This document shows positions 25,669 through 38,114 of a DNA stretch of 64,000 nt, in pieces. Position numbers and translations under genes: made by a program. Source of the DNA: Fratercula arctica. Taxonomy: Eukaryota; Chordata; Aves; Charadriiformes; Alcidae. How positions within the stretch are numbered: the first letter of the stretch is position 1; each line of letters opens with the position of its first letter. Below the pieces are notes generated by a model that was given only the letters and a program-made list of their open reading frames with translations, was not told where the DNA came from and did no database searches. The stretch is from NCBI GenBank assembly GCA_947846985.1, contig CANTUZ010000002.1, positions 56,996,885 to 57,060,884 on the forward strand, given 5' to 3'.

Positions 25669-28350
25669 TAGTTTGGGCTTACTTTTCGCAGAAGAACATG
25701 CCTAATAAATTGTGGTTAAGACCTTCACTAGCAATTCATTCCTTACTCAGGAAATCTCACATTGTGCTAGCATGAATGTTGTTTTATTTGGGTTTGGGGT
25801 TTTTTGGGGTCTTTTTTTCTTAGCTTTTTGGTTTTTAGTTTACTTATGGTGAGCATTCTTGCTCTGTTATCACACACAGTACAGTTTACAACAGTGAATG
25901 CTGTCAGTCCCAATATTTATAAAAACCTGCTTCACAAGTAATTGCTCATTCAGTTTTAAGGTTACATGGGCAGAACATGAAGTATCATACAGTTGGGCTG
26001 AATATCATACCCACTGAACTGCTGGTTACTTTAAATATTTAGGAAGTACATGTCTACGTGAACTCTAGATCTCTGCTCCTTCTCCCTCTTCTCTCTTTCT
26101 AGAGCCACTAACTCACCTCTCCTAGTTTTGTTTTTGATTAGTCATTTCTCTTAAAGACCTAAGTTTGGATGCCCTTTTTTTCCTTTTTTTTTCTTTTTGA
26201 ATCTTAGCTTTTGTGCTTTTGACACAGATATTCTATTTATAGCCACCCACTTCATTTCATATTGTTTTAATGAAACCCATCTTGTACAGCTACACAGGAG
26301 TATCAAGCGTTTATGACATTTTGACTTACTGAGATCATGAACAGTAACAGAGGTAGCAGAAGAATCACAGCCCCAACAAAATCCACCGGGAACAAGAGCG
26401 AGAATGTGCAACAAACTGAACAAGTAACTGTCCCCCCCCCATCCCCTGCCCCTGACCCAAGTGTCAGGAGAGGCAGAGCTAATTCAAAACTGTAGATGAG
26501 ATGAACAAATAATCCATGGAAGATAAAAAGCAGCCCTTTGAAGTTATAAAATGTAACTTATGTTTTCTTGTTTTCCTTTTCTGGCTGTCTTGGAGGCAGT
26601 TCTCCTCTCAGTTCATTGGAAATGGCTAGTCTGCATATTTTGGTATATGAATTACTGGCAACTATGTCTTGCATAGTTATTTAAACGGAGAAAAAGGTTA
26701 ATTGAGTAATTTAATGTAATAAAATTCTCCAGTGATAGTAAACACAGTGGTCCACAGGCCCAAGCTAAGAAGAATTGATCTTAGAAAGCAGTTTTACAGT
26801 GCTGGCATGAAAGTGTGGTCTAGCAAACACTGACTGGGCTCTGCTTTTCATGTTAAGAGGAGGAGAAACAATGAAGCATTATGTTATCTGGTGTGAAAAT
26901 ACTATAATCCAATTTAACTTTGAATAGTATGATCCTACTGAACAGAAGTCAGGTCAGATCAATTTGAGACCAAAAATCATTTCACAAGCCCACCTCAAAA
27001 TGTTAAAGCTGCCTTTGCCTTCACAAGGGTATTTTGAGGATTAATGTCCTGTCAGCACTTTGAAAATGTAAAGTGCTAAGTATATATTATTATAACCCTT
27101 TCCATTTATTACTTTTATTGATGGTCTCGTGGTTTCCATGACGCTATGTTGATTTGCACGGGATTTTCCTGCAGTGTGCATTTCATCTCATGAAGAGTAA
27201 AAAAACAAATAGTTCTTTTTAGGCCTTGTGCCTTGTTGGATATCCTCCAGTTACTGGGGGACTTGTTTATGACCCACTATCTCTGTGCCGTGAAAGCCTT
27301 ACTGCAATACATTATGCAGCTGTTTGTTTTCAACTTTGTTTTCTCAACTGTATAAGCCTCTGCTGCTGCTGAGACCAGTGTGCTGCTCCTGACTGACTCC
27401 TAAGGGGTTCCTGAGTTAAAAGCAGGCTCTTGCTACCCGCTGAACTCCCTGTGTTTTTTACAGTAGGTGCCTTTTTCTGATAGCGGCTTCAGTGTATTCA
27501 AGGAGTGGGGCTGAGGCCAAGCTTGTCCATCACTGGCAATCAGTCTTGCTTGTTGAAGTTCAGTCCAGTTTTTTCTGCCTCTTCTGGCACCGGCATTACA
27601 GCCAGACCTCCTGGTGGCCAAGCTTTTCTGAGGAAAATTCCAAACTTTATTTCAAAATTTTAGATTTACAGTTTGGCACAGTAACATGTCTGTCTAATTC
27701 CTGGCCAAGTCCCCAGGCGGCATTTACTTTTGGAGCAGTTTGCCTCCTCAGCTCTGCTTTCCTGTAGACTTCAGGGATCAAGTTAGTCTAAGAAAAGCCA
27801 AAAGCATATGAAATCACGTGTGCCTCTTGCTTCCTCCTCTGTTGAGAGTCTCAGCAGGGAGGTTGGCCCCGATCTGTCAACAGCGTTCCCTCAGCTGACA
27901 GCCTCAGCCAGGTGGGTCTTCCTTGGCCCTCATCTCCCCTTAAGAAAAGACATAAAGAGGGTTGGAAGCCACTGCTGCAGGACAGCCAGCCCCCCTCTTG
28001 CACAAATGGCCATGTGACAGGGCACTAGTGCATCAGGTTGTGCTCAAGTGCATGGATGAAGTGCCACACAATGCAGATACCAAAGCTATCCAAGTCTGTG
28101 TTGTTGTCACACTTCTGACATCTTTAGGGCCTGCATCAGCTGCAGTGACTTTAACTATACTTCTTCCTGTCTTTCCCCTCAGGGGTCCATGGTGCATAGG
28201 AGTGGACGAAGTCAGAACATGTTGTGACAGGTCTTGGAGCTGTCACTTCTTGTAACCTTTCATGTCCATTGCTGAATCATATCACAGACTGGCACGTCCA
28301 GGGGAAACACAGACTCACCTTTCTGCTGTGAAATACAGGGGGTTTTGTAT
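25669..28350. other. Unassigned intergenic DNA
   Basis: No exon recognised. It contains a T-rich stretch around 25780-25835, another at 26175-26201, and a C-run at 26431-26440. The interval 27110-27200 is repeat-free and compositionally balanced. From 27800 to 28260 the DNA is GC-richer than average and carries two short overlapping open frames without similarity to anything I know. Confidence 0.5.
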
Positions 28351-28632
28351 CACATACATAGAACAGCAGACTAATGTAGGTTGGAACGGACCTCAAAGAG
28401 TCATCTAGTCCATTCTCCTGGTCAAATCCAGGCTAGGTCTGGTTGCTCAAGACTGTCTCTGGGTGAGTTTTTAATATCTCCAAAGATGAAGATTCCCCTG
28501 CCTCTCTGGATACCTGATCCATGCCACACCACCTTATGGTGAAAAATTCTTTTCTTATATCGAGGCCAAAATTCTGTGACTGTATTTTGCAACTGTTGTC
28601 TCTTGTTTTGCTGTGTGTCTCTGAGAAGCATC
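28351..28632 (-). mobile_element. CR1 retrotransposon 3' fragment, minus orientation, old
   Basis: Read on the plus strand it starts with a decayed 'CACATACATAGAACAGCAGA', then 'AGGTTGGAACGGACCTCAAA' and 'GAGTCATCTAGTCCATTCTC', the reverse complement of a CR1 tail. It continues through 'GTTTTTAATATCTCCAAAGA' and 'GATGAAGATTCCCCTGCC' to the region that in other copies is the ORF2 end. The spelling and divergence suggest an older CR1 subfamily than the 13.7-kb copy. The coding frame is broken. Confidence 0.88.
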
Positions 28633-31600
28633 TGACTTAATCTCTTTAATTACCCATTAGGTAGCACTCAGTCCTGTGGAGCATGCAATATGGATTCTTT
28701 GACAAAAAACTATCCTTACCGTTTTTCTAGAGCATTTCGTTAGCTTAGTTTTGCTCTCTTGTTCAACCTAATGAGAGAATAGAGTGCAGAGAGAAGAGAG
28801 ACGAGAGGGGAAAAAAGCTAACGATGCAATCAACAATGTTTTGTTTTAGCACCTTTGTGGAATAAAGCAGGACTGATCAATATTGAAACAGCAAGACCCC
28901 AAATATGATGGTTCCTGTAGACAGACAGCTCTCCAGTTCTGCCAAAGCAGTTCCTTCTCTTAGTGGGAGAAAGTTTGGCTGTCCAAACTGGAGAAAGAAG
29001 TAAAATATTCTAGTTTCTTAAAATGCTGCTAAAAAAAATAAAATCAAACAGCCAAAGGCTTGAACTTTATGCAACTCAGGTTAGAAGACTCTAACTCCTT
29101 GTTGTCCATAGAGAAGAACAGCAGAGATTTCCTGACACACCTAAAAGATGAAATACATCTGGTCAATGTGCCTAGTAGCTGCTATATGACCTTCTCAAGC
29201 TGTTACTCCAGACTGCTAAGGACTCGTGCCCACATTATTTGTCTAAGCGTGCTGCCATATCTACTTGCAATAAATTATCCCCTTCTTTCTGTGTCCACTC
29301 CACATGGACATGATGTGGAGAGGGACAGAAGGCCAGGCACTAGGAAAAAATATGGGCAAAACCAAGCCTCTTTCGCAGAGCGTTTTTGGTATCAAAAGGA
29401 GAGGGAAGTCAGTAGGGCAATGACTGCTCAGGACACCATTCATTAAGATCTTTGGACACTGCCCCTTCCACAGAGATCAAGTGTCCCATCACGATGCTCA
29501 GAGTGTCTGACATGGTTCTCGTCCAAGTCAGGCGACCGCAATCAGCTTTATCTCCAAGAGGACCTGTGCTACTTCTCATGGAAGTACTCTGTGTGTACTG
29601 TCTGCTGAGACAGAAGATAAACACCAAGACATATACAGAAGAAATGCATGCAGAGGTAGTTTTCTTGCATAGCTTCGTGGGCTGGCGACTGACCTCTTTG
29701 GCTATCAGGACAGTTAACAAGAAGCATCATGCAACCTGTCTGCATCTTGTGACCTCAGATGTGAGTTGTTAAGTGATACAAAGTTCAGGAAGTTTCTTGG
29801 ACTGTGTGTTCATAGTCCGTGTTTTCCATTGTTCCTCAGGGTAATAGTTAAACAGGAAAGAAACCCAGAAGCAATGCTATTTATTCCAAGCTGTCTCTGG
29901 GGCTGTGAATCTCAGGCCAGGTGAACAAAACAGGTCTTCAACCTTAGAAGTGACAAAGAAGAGAAAAGGACCTGTATTCCCTTCAGGACCAGACAGATTT
30001 GTAGTTAATGTGTAAATGAAGTAATTATTGCTCTACGTATCCCAGTAGAAAAAAGGAAAAATAAAAATGTAGAAGTTGTGGGGTTTGGGTTTTTTGTTTT
30101 GTTTTGCTTTCTTGATGATTCTAAGGCCATTTTTTAATTAATGTATTATATTGTTGAAATCAAACCAGTGGGATAAATTCTCCACAAACCAACACAAATG
30201 CTCAAACAGGAGGCTCAAGTCTCAATTTCAAAGTGGATATCCTTAGGATATTGTTCATGTGTATCAGATTCTTCAATGTCACAAACCACAGCACTTAACC
30301 TTCTTTACTACCTCATAGCGGATAACACTCTATTTCGTGTGCAGTAAGAACACCTTTTCTAACAAGACTCTGACATGTACTTTTAATTCTGACACCTAAT
30401 TTTCAGAATTGTCACAGCATTCATTCATAAACTACAGGAGAAATATTTCTTGAACTTACTTAAATTCCAAGTTTAGTGTTTTACAGTATTATGGGTTTGG
30501 GACTCATGGTACTATTGCCACATCCCACAACTTGAGACGTGCTTGGAAGTCAGCTGGCCTTCAACACATTTTACCTTTTAACATCAACACTTTTAATACC
30601 ACAAGATGGTCAAGACCATTTCAAATTTTTTACGTTGTTCTTTTTGTTTCTTGTTTTCTTATTTTTTCTTTCTACTTCTTCTCCCCGCATTGATTTTCAT
30701 ATAATCTACCTTGCTTGGATATCCGCATATAAAAACTCCTTTCCACCCTTCCACATCTTTAGAGAAGAGTGAGAAGCCAGTTGTTAAGAACTGTACATCC
30801 TAATGTGAAGGAGAATAAGGATATGTATCCATGCACATTTTAGCATTTTGTTCTTTTAAGAAATAAGGTTCTTAAGTCTTACTTTTCACTGGAAACAAGT
30901 ATAAGCCAAAACAGAAATAATCATTGATATCCAAGGATTGAAGTTTGTTCTGGAGCAGAAGCAGCTCTTTGTGCTTTTTCCTCATGTTGCTGAAGTATAG
31001 TTAACGTGATTCATGGTCTAGGAAAATATATCTGAGTTAGCTCAACTGTGCAGATTACATCAATTAGAGGGAACGTTGGGAGACAGAGGATCCTCTGGTG
31101 TGCATGTCTTGAAAGGTCAAATTTTGTCCGTATGCATCTAACAGGTTGAAAACAAAACCATGGAATGGGCTTTTATTGTATTACTTACTTGCAGTACATT
31201 TTCAGATGACCAAAGATTAATTTTCCTGTATTCTTGTCTTGCAGAAAGGCTGACATCTCATTTATGTTGCCCCAAATCACTCAGAAATGGCCATTCTAAC
31301 CTTCTAAATCCTTTGAATTTATTTCTGTAAAATATGTCTCTGCTAAATGTTAAGAAAAGTATTGGGTCTTTGAAAAAACTCCCAATCCACACTCTGGACT
31401 TTAAATGGAATAGAAGGCTTTGAATGGGACCAGTTTCTGTGTATTCTCAGTTCTTGCAGAGTGACTCTGATAGATTTCTGTCCTACCCCTTAAGCACAGG
31501 ATAAAACAAAGCGGTAAGTGGAAATCAGACCTTCTGCTTTGTGGCCTATGTAAAAGCATTGGATACAGAGAATGAGAGTGATGTATGACAAACGTGAGGA

Positions 31601-32611
31601 AGATTACAAAATCATCATATGCAATGCAACTTAGTTTGCTATTTCTTTCTCAAGGGAATCCAGGCAGTGCAGCAAGACTGTCAAATCTGGTTTATAAAAT
31701 AAATGGGAGTGGGTAACACTTGCCATTATTTCTGCTTTCACTATATTTGTCCAATCTCTGGAGAATGATCAAATCTCCTTCCAAATAGTAAAATTTTTCA
31801 AACAAAATACCTTCAATATATGTGCCTGTATATGCCAAGATAGATCAAGTGCTTTATGAAAGAGATGCAGAAGTTGAATGTGTCTTTCCTTTTACCTTAC
31901 ACATTGGAATGGTCCCAAGTTATAGGACCACAGAAATGAAAAAGACCTATTAAATTATGCATTTCCTTGCCAGTGAAAGTGTACTCTCAGTACATAGTAT
32001 TTTCCATCTCAGGCTATTAGGCATCTATCCCTTCACTTGAAGACTCTATTCCAAAGTACAATAAAGTCAGTGTTGGGAAGTTTCCTTACTGCTTAGCCTA
32101 AAAATGGATTTGTTCATTTGTATTGCCTTACTCACACCTGTAAGCCCCCCTTTTCTGTCCTTCCTCCTTGAGAGTTCAACCATCAAACTCTTGTAAATTA
32201 TCATCATATATACTCCAACCTCTGTAAAGTCAACCAAGTATAAAAGTGGGAAATCTGTTTCTAAGCTGCACTTACGGACATATAGATGAAATATTTTTCT
32301 GATCTTTCACAAAATTTCTCAATTTTTTCAGTTCATAGCTCTTTGGCCCATTTGTTACCTTTCTCACTGTCCTCCCAAACACTTAGATGCCTCAGAGATG
32401 AGAAGGGCAATTTTGCTGGTACGGTTCTACACTTGAATTTATTTCAATAGGATTGCATATTTGACTTCAGAAATTACTCAAGAGGTGTGTTTCTTTCATG
32501 GAAGTGTGCTACCTCGGTTAACATCAGCTCCACTTCCTTCGTTCATGGAAACAGAATTAACTTAGCAAGCAGAAGCCCTAGTGATCACGTGTGCTGAGCT
32601 GGAAGAAGTAT
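28633..32611. other. Unassigned intergenic DNA
   Basis: No exon recognised. Two successive plus-strand open frames (29060-29446, 128 codons; 29452-29772, 106 codons) lie in different reading frames and show no family signature. I treat them as chance. A pyrimidine-rich stretch lies at about 30640-30690. The rest is ordinary AT-rich DNA. Confidence 0.45.
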
Positions 32612-32667
32612 ATATGCTATACACATATGCTATACACATATGCTATACACAGCTCTGTATAGCATAT
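32612..32667. repeat. Three 13-bp tandem units plus an inverted partial copy
   Basis: The unit ATATGCTATACAC occurs three times without a mismatch at 32612-32624, 32625-32637 and 32638-32650. After a 6-bp gap it is followed by GTATAGCATAT (32657-32667), the exact reverse complement of the first 11 bases of the unit. The last direct unit and the inverted copy could form an 11-bp-stem hairpin with an 8-nt loop. No gene lies nearby. Confidence 0.9.
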
Positions 32668-35600
32668 GTAGTTTCACAGGCTTTGTAACTTGTCTGTCAA
32701 ATGGTACCTTCAATCACTGTCTTATTCTTTCTTTTCATACTTGAATTTAATCTATCTGAGTCTTTCCCTTAAGCTCTTCATGGTAGGTAAAATGAACTTT
32801 ATGCAACTGGTTAAAAAAGACATTTGAAAGGTGCAAAGAAGATAGAGGCAAACACTCTAAATCCCCTTCTTGGAGAAAGGCTGTGTAGTTAATTTAAGAA
32901 AAAAAAAAAAGGAAAAATAAAAGAGAGGAAGCCACCACTGGTTTGCATGAGAATTTGTGGGATGGCTGCCCATTGTTAAATTAAGTTCATCCATTCATTT
33001 CCAAGTATTTTCACCACACTACTTGCTCTACTTTTTGCAGTGGATACCAGCCAGGTTAAGGATTTACAGCCTTCTATGGCTACTCTTGCCAACACATAGC
33101 TCTTGAGAAGGTGTTCAGTGTGTATAAAGAAGCTTTAAAATAAAACTTGTTCGCTGTAGGCATTCACTGCTCGCTCTCTTTCCTTTCTCTCCTTTCTCTC
33201 TCTCTGCCCCTCCGCCACCTTAATTTGTCTATGGACTTGGCTTCTTTGTTCTTTCATGACTAATATTACCATCTGTGACATTACATATCAAGATAGCAAT
33301 GCAACATATTAAGCACAGGAAAACCCGGAATGTTTGAGCTCATCCAAGCATTTGTTGCTTAAAGCTCCAGCGTTACTTGTAGCCACCTGAAGCATCCCGA
33401 AGCTTCTAAAAGCACATTGCAATAAATCAGCAGGTTTCTGTGTTGTTATTGAAAAGGAGATATAAGACCTTACTGGAGCTGCCTTCTTGAAAACAACGTA
33501 GGCAACCTACAATTTTATTTCTCACAAAGGGCTTGTGAAGAGCTTTTACTTTTATGGTATTAGCCTAACTGCCACCTAGGGCAGTTCACTTTGGGAACTC
33601 CCCAACTCACTTTTGTCGAGATCTCATATACTACAAGGGAAGCACCACTCCCAGATCAGACCTATGACCACGGCCTGCGTGAACTCTTGTGCAGCAAGGA
33701 CCCAGCAACCAGGCAAGACCATAAACAAGTGCATATGTCTGACAACTTCTGCCCTTCCAAGGACAGGGAAGGGGCAGCAGGTGTGGAGAGAAATGTATCA
33801 AGTAAAAAACATCTTGAAATGGACACGTCTCAAGATGCAAGATTGAAATCAGTATGGAGGTCTCTCCTCCTCCTGCTTCTCGTATAGTTCTAGACAGATT
33901 CAAATCTTATTTACCTAATAGGGATTGCAGTAACCACCAAGATCTGATATTCCAAGAGACAGTTCTTTCCCTCCCTTTGCTGATCTTCAGACAGTGAATT
34001 GCTTCACTGTTTATCTCAAAACCTGTACTCATCTGCAGACATCAACCTGTCCAACTTTTCCCTGCGTTAATAATTTTCTGCTTCAGGTTCTAGTACCTGA
34101 AGAATTGAATTGTGTCGAATTGAATATTGAATAATTGTATGCTTGACACTGTATCTTATTTGCATTCTACTATATCTGTAATGCATATCTTACAGCATTC
34201 TACCTTTTAAAAGAAAAAGGATAGATCTATAGCATAGTAACAACAAAAAAAAAGAATAATAAAAACTCATGGCAAGGTTAGGAGTGTTCCTGCATGTCCA
34301 TATTTGAAGTCTGTTACCTCCTTTCTAGTTTATCCAAATTGCCCATTAGCACAAGTGAGGTGGTAGCAAGCTTCCTGCACTTGACTCCTCTGCCTGTAGC
34401 ACCCACAGCTCCTGAGAGCTGAGGGGTTCTTGAATCTGCTCCTCATAGTGCCATGCAGTTGGGTTGAGCTTATGCAGAAGTGATGACGGGAAAGGGAACA
34501 ACCATCATCCGTACTTAAGGTGGATCCAAAGCTGTAGGTTTTTTCTCTGTTCCCAGACTAGATAGGGACCCAGAAAGGAAGATTCGACGTTTACATTAAC
34601 TTAATTGACTTTGATTTAATCCTAGACTAGGCAAGCAGAGATGCATTGCCCTTGCCCCTTATTTAGGACAAGTTGTAAACTAACTCTGCTAAAACATCTT
34701 TACTGTGTTGTGATACACAAAATATGTATGCGTATATGTATTATAATGCAATATTTCTATATTATTATTTTTAATTCTTCTATGTCCAGACATTTACAAG
34801 TCTTTCCTGTCTTACATGACAAATATTCCTGTTGAAAAAAGCAAATAAATATAATTATTATTTTTGTATAAGTCATAGAAATGAGAGAAATATTACACAA
34901 GACATATATAAGAACTATCATAATATTACTACCGGATTCATTAATTTGATTAGGCATGATAGTAGACTTAGAAAAACATGTAAAAGTGGTATTATTCAGA
35001 GGAAGGAAAGGGTGAGCTGGAGGAAGGAGGAAACTGGAAGCAAAGGGCACAGAAAGGGAAAGAATAGACATCAGGGAAAAGGAAAAACTGTCTGCTTCAT
35101 CAGAAATCTCCCCAGCTTTTGCCCTGGGCCTGCACTCAACCTTGCAGGGAGAAAATATTTGCTAGTGGTGGTACCACTGGCCTGTGTTTCATGTGGGTAC
35201 TGGGTCATTTATGACCACTGTGTTGACATGTTATGTGGTGCATGATTTATCACTACTGTAGGGTGAATAATCTTCCTCTAAACAAAAATTTAAGGATAAC
35301 GGATGTGCATGCTAGACAAACACACGTGCAGATTCACACGTGTGCTCAGAGTGCACACACACCACTATATATGAAAATCTGTCTGCATAGAAATTGATGG
35401 AGGTGTAGGTGTTGATGCAAGTGGGGCTAAGTTTTCAGGCTGTAGCACACGTGGTTGTCTATTGCATGCACACGTATTGAAATATGTATGTAATTTACTG
35501 TAGTTCTCTGCATTACCATGAGAGAGACAGGGTGATACAGAAAGTGTACTCAATATTCAGTTTGTGTTATTCAGATCCTATGTATTTCTTGTAGCTGATG

Positions 35601-35720
35601 GCTTTAAACCTTTAGTGTATGGGAAATACTGATGGCATAGCTATGGATGACTGAAGAAGACACGTGGTTGACTTCTGGTGTCCACCTGCATGATCCAAAC
35701 CCACCTTTGGGCATAGGCCA
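32668..35720. other. Unassigned intergenic DNA with a polypyrimidine tract
   Basis: There is an A run with interruptions at 32899-32921 and a CT-rich polypyrimidine tract at about 33171-33219. Around 33590-33890 three small frames are open on both strands, but none resembles a known protein. A weak AT-rich stretch lies at 34730-34860. CA/AC-rich words occur around 35320-35370. No exon or RNA gene recognised. Confidence 0.45.
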
Positions 35721-36200
35721 TGGTTAAAGATGGTGGCAGCTTCTGTTTCTGTCCTGTCCTTTGGGTTGAGGCTCATCTTCTCCAGGGAGGTGGGGCCGGG
35801 CACTTTGCTCCAGTGGGGCTGTAGAAAAACCCGCAGCAATGAACCACATTGCTCCACCACACCTCAGATGTTTTCCACCCTGCTGCTACCCCCGTTCCGT
35901 GGACTCAGGAGTGGGGCAGAGGAGGCATGGAGGCTTTCCCCTAACTGCGGTCGCTCCTGGACCCAGGCACCCGTGAGGCAGCAGCAGCCCCTGCGGAGAC
36001 AGGGCTGGGGAAGGCAGGTGCTGTTCCCACGACCAGAGCCCAGCTCCCAGGAGTGGAAAGCGGGGGTCAGGAAGTTAGCAAAGGTCGGCCAAGTCGTGCT
36101 GGCTCTTCCTAATCCTCTTTTCCACCCACAGCCCCTTGAAACTCCCCTGATTCCTCCCAGTGCGGTGTCCAGGGGAGTTGCTCTGCTGCTGCAGGATTGA
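35721..36200 (+). other. GC-rich patch with a 156-codon open frame of unknown meaning
   Basis: This block is clearly richer in G+C than its surroundings and contains scattered CpGs (GGGGCCGGGC, CCCGTTCCGTGG, CTGCGGTCGCTCC, GGTCGGCCAAGTCG). A plus-strand frame of 156 codons spans 35730-36200. Its translation is rich in Pro, Arg, Gln and Leu, with no domain, signal peptide or transmembrane segment that I can recognise. High GC alone lengthens chance open frames. A GC-rich regulatory element, an unrecognised repeat, or a lineage-specific transcript are all possible. I do not call it a gene. Confidence 0.3.
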
Positions 36201-38041
36201 ATTTATTTTGCTCGCTTCCAAGCTATGCTTCTGCAGAGTCTCAAGTCAGCTTTGTTTCAGCTGGTGTCAAGCAACACACAGGAGAGATGCGGCTCTATTA
36301 CACTGGTTTGTTTTTCTTTTCCTTTCTTTTGTTTTTTAACCTTTTTTTTTTTTGGTTTTACTATTTTGACAGGAAATCTTGCTCCTTTTTGTCTTGCATA
36401 AGTATGAAGTAACCCTGTGAAAACAAATACAGTTACTTGTTGTTTACGTGTGTAAAACGGAAAGGACAGTTTTGCTGATGGAGTTAGTTCTTGCTAATCT
36501 GAAGACTAGAGTTGTATAAAGAATTTATTTATTTGTGTTTGCATGCTGGCCAAACCAAAAAAATCAACAACAATAAAAACATTTCTTTTGGTCCACCCAG
36601 AATGAAAATTTGTCAGTTTTCTTGCCAAACAGCAACAAACACACAAATTTGAAAGACATGTCATTTCAGGTCAGAAGACATTTCATTTAGGCTTTTTAAC
36701 ATTCCTTAAAACTGAATATAGGTAAATTTCAAAAGAAACCCTTACTGCAAAATGACAAGTGGAAAGTTTCTGGTTTGAAAATATTAATATGATCCTTCCT
36801 GAAATTTCAAAATGTTTCTTTTGACCCAAGAATTTAATTCTGCTCTAACAAAGATTGTTCCACGTAGGAAGATTAGAGCTAGCATTTCGATACTGGTCAT
36901 GCTTCCCTACAGAAGACTGGAAAGGTTAAAAAGTGGTTAACTAGCAATCTTCTTAGATATAGCTGGAGAATGTACTTTTTGTTTTTGGCTTTATACAAAG
37001 CATCCAGGCATTAAACCAAATTAAAATATATAGACCATAGTGTCAAGGGAAAGTTTTATCCAAACAAAATTTAAATAAATTCGTGCATCTCACTAGGTTA
37101 AAACATCAAATAAACAAATAATTTTGCACATATGTAATTGTCTCAACATTTTGTCATTTCTCTTCCGCTTTTAAAACAATAAGACCCAAATGTGGATAAA
37201 ATCATCTTACTCTTCCCACTCAAAGTGAACAACTTTTTCCAAGTTCTTATGCTGAAAAAATGTGTTTCTTAGGAATTAATGATTAAAACTATATAGAATA
37301 AGTGTTTTAGTGCTCTAGTTAAGGAAAAATAAATAACTGCATTAGCTAATCTGAGTTCAAATAAACAGATGCATAAACTGGGCTATTTCAAAGCAATGCA
37401 GAACTGAACAGAGACCATTAACACTCAAAACACTTCATAAGGTTCAGAGATGGTTAACCTCTTCAAAACAGCGTGCCTAGATCTTGTATGGCTGCACTGA
37501 AGGAGTGAGGAATAACACCCCTATGTAGTGACAAGCTGCAACTGCAGATGTACTGGGCACGTATGCTGGTACAGAAGGCGGCTCACATGAAATTAATTTT
37601 AAAGATTAAGAGAACAAAAAATATGGTCTCATTTATTGCTTGCTGCAGCCAGCAAAGCTGACCAGACATAGTGGTGTCCAGTCTTTTGAGTCTTAGCAAA
37701 AAATCCAAACTTCCAGGAACGTTAACTCCCATGTGTCAGAGAAAGCCCAATTGAGATATTGCCCAAATTTTGTGACATGGTATTGACCCTTGCTTATTCA
37801 GCGCTGTGTTTAAATAATTCATGGCTCATGACAAAAACTTTCATGGTTTGTAGGAAAATCTTGGCTACCTGCACAGCTTGGTAACAGAGGTGGAAAGCAC
37901 AAAATCTGTGCTTTGGTGCATTGTGGATTTGAAAACAGATCTCTCCAGATTGTCCCAAGTCGATGGACCGTTTCTACAACAAAAAAATGGCCACGAAAAA
38001 TGAGGTTCATATTCCAGTGAATTTATTTCCAAATAAGTGTA
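36201..38041. other. Unassigned intergenic DNA
   Basis: AT-rich with a T run at about 36342-36353 and no open frame longer than about 70 codons. No repeat family or exon recognised. Confidence 0.5.
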
Positions 38042-38047
38042 AGAGAG

Positions 38048-38083
<36 letters not shown>

Positions 38084-38114
38084 AGTGTGTGTGAGAGTGT
38101 GTGTGTGTGTGTGT
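38042..38114. repeat. (AG)n(TG)n compound microsatellite
   Basis: A short AG run passes into a long uninterrupted TG run, then TG blocks broken by two GAGAG interruptions, ending at TTAAATAC. It is likely length-polymorphic. Reading through it gives a meaningless His-Thr repeat on the minus strand, so open frames here should be ignored. Confidence 0.97.

Noticed and set aside
29060..29772. Two consecutive plus-strand frames of 128 and 106 codons
   Set aside because: They lie in different frames with no family signature; chance is the simplest explanation.
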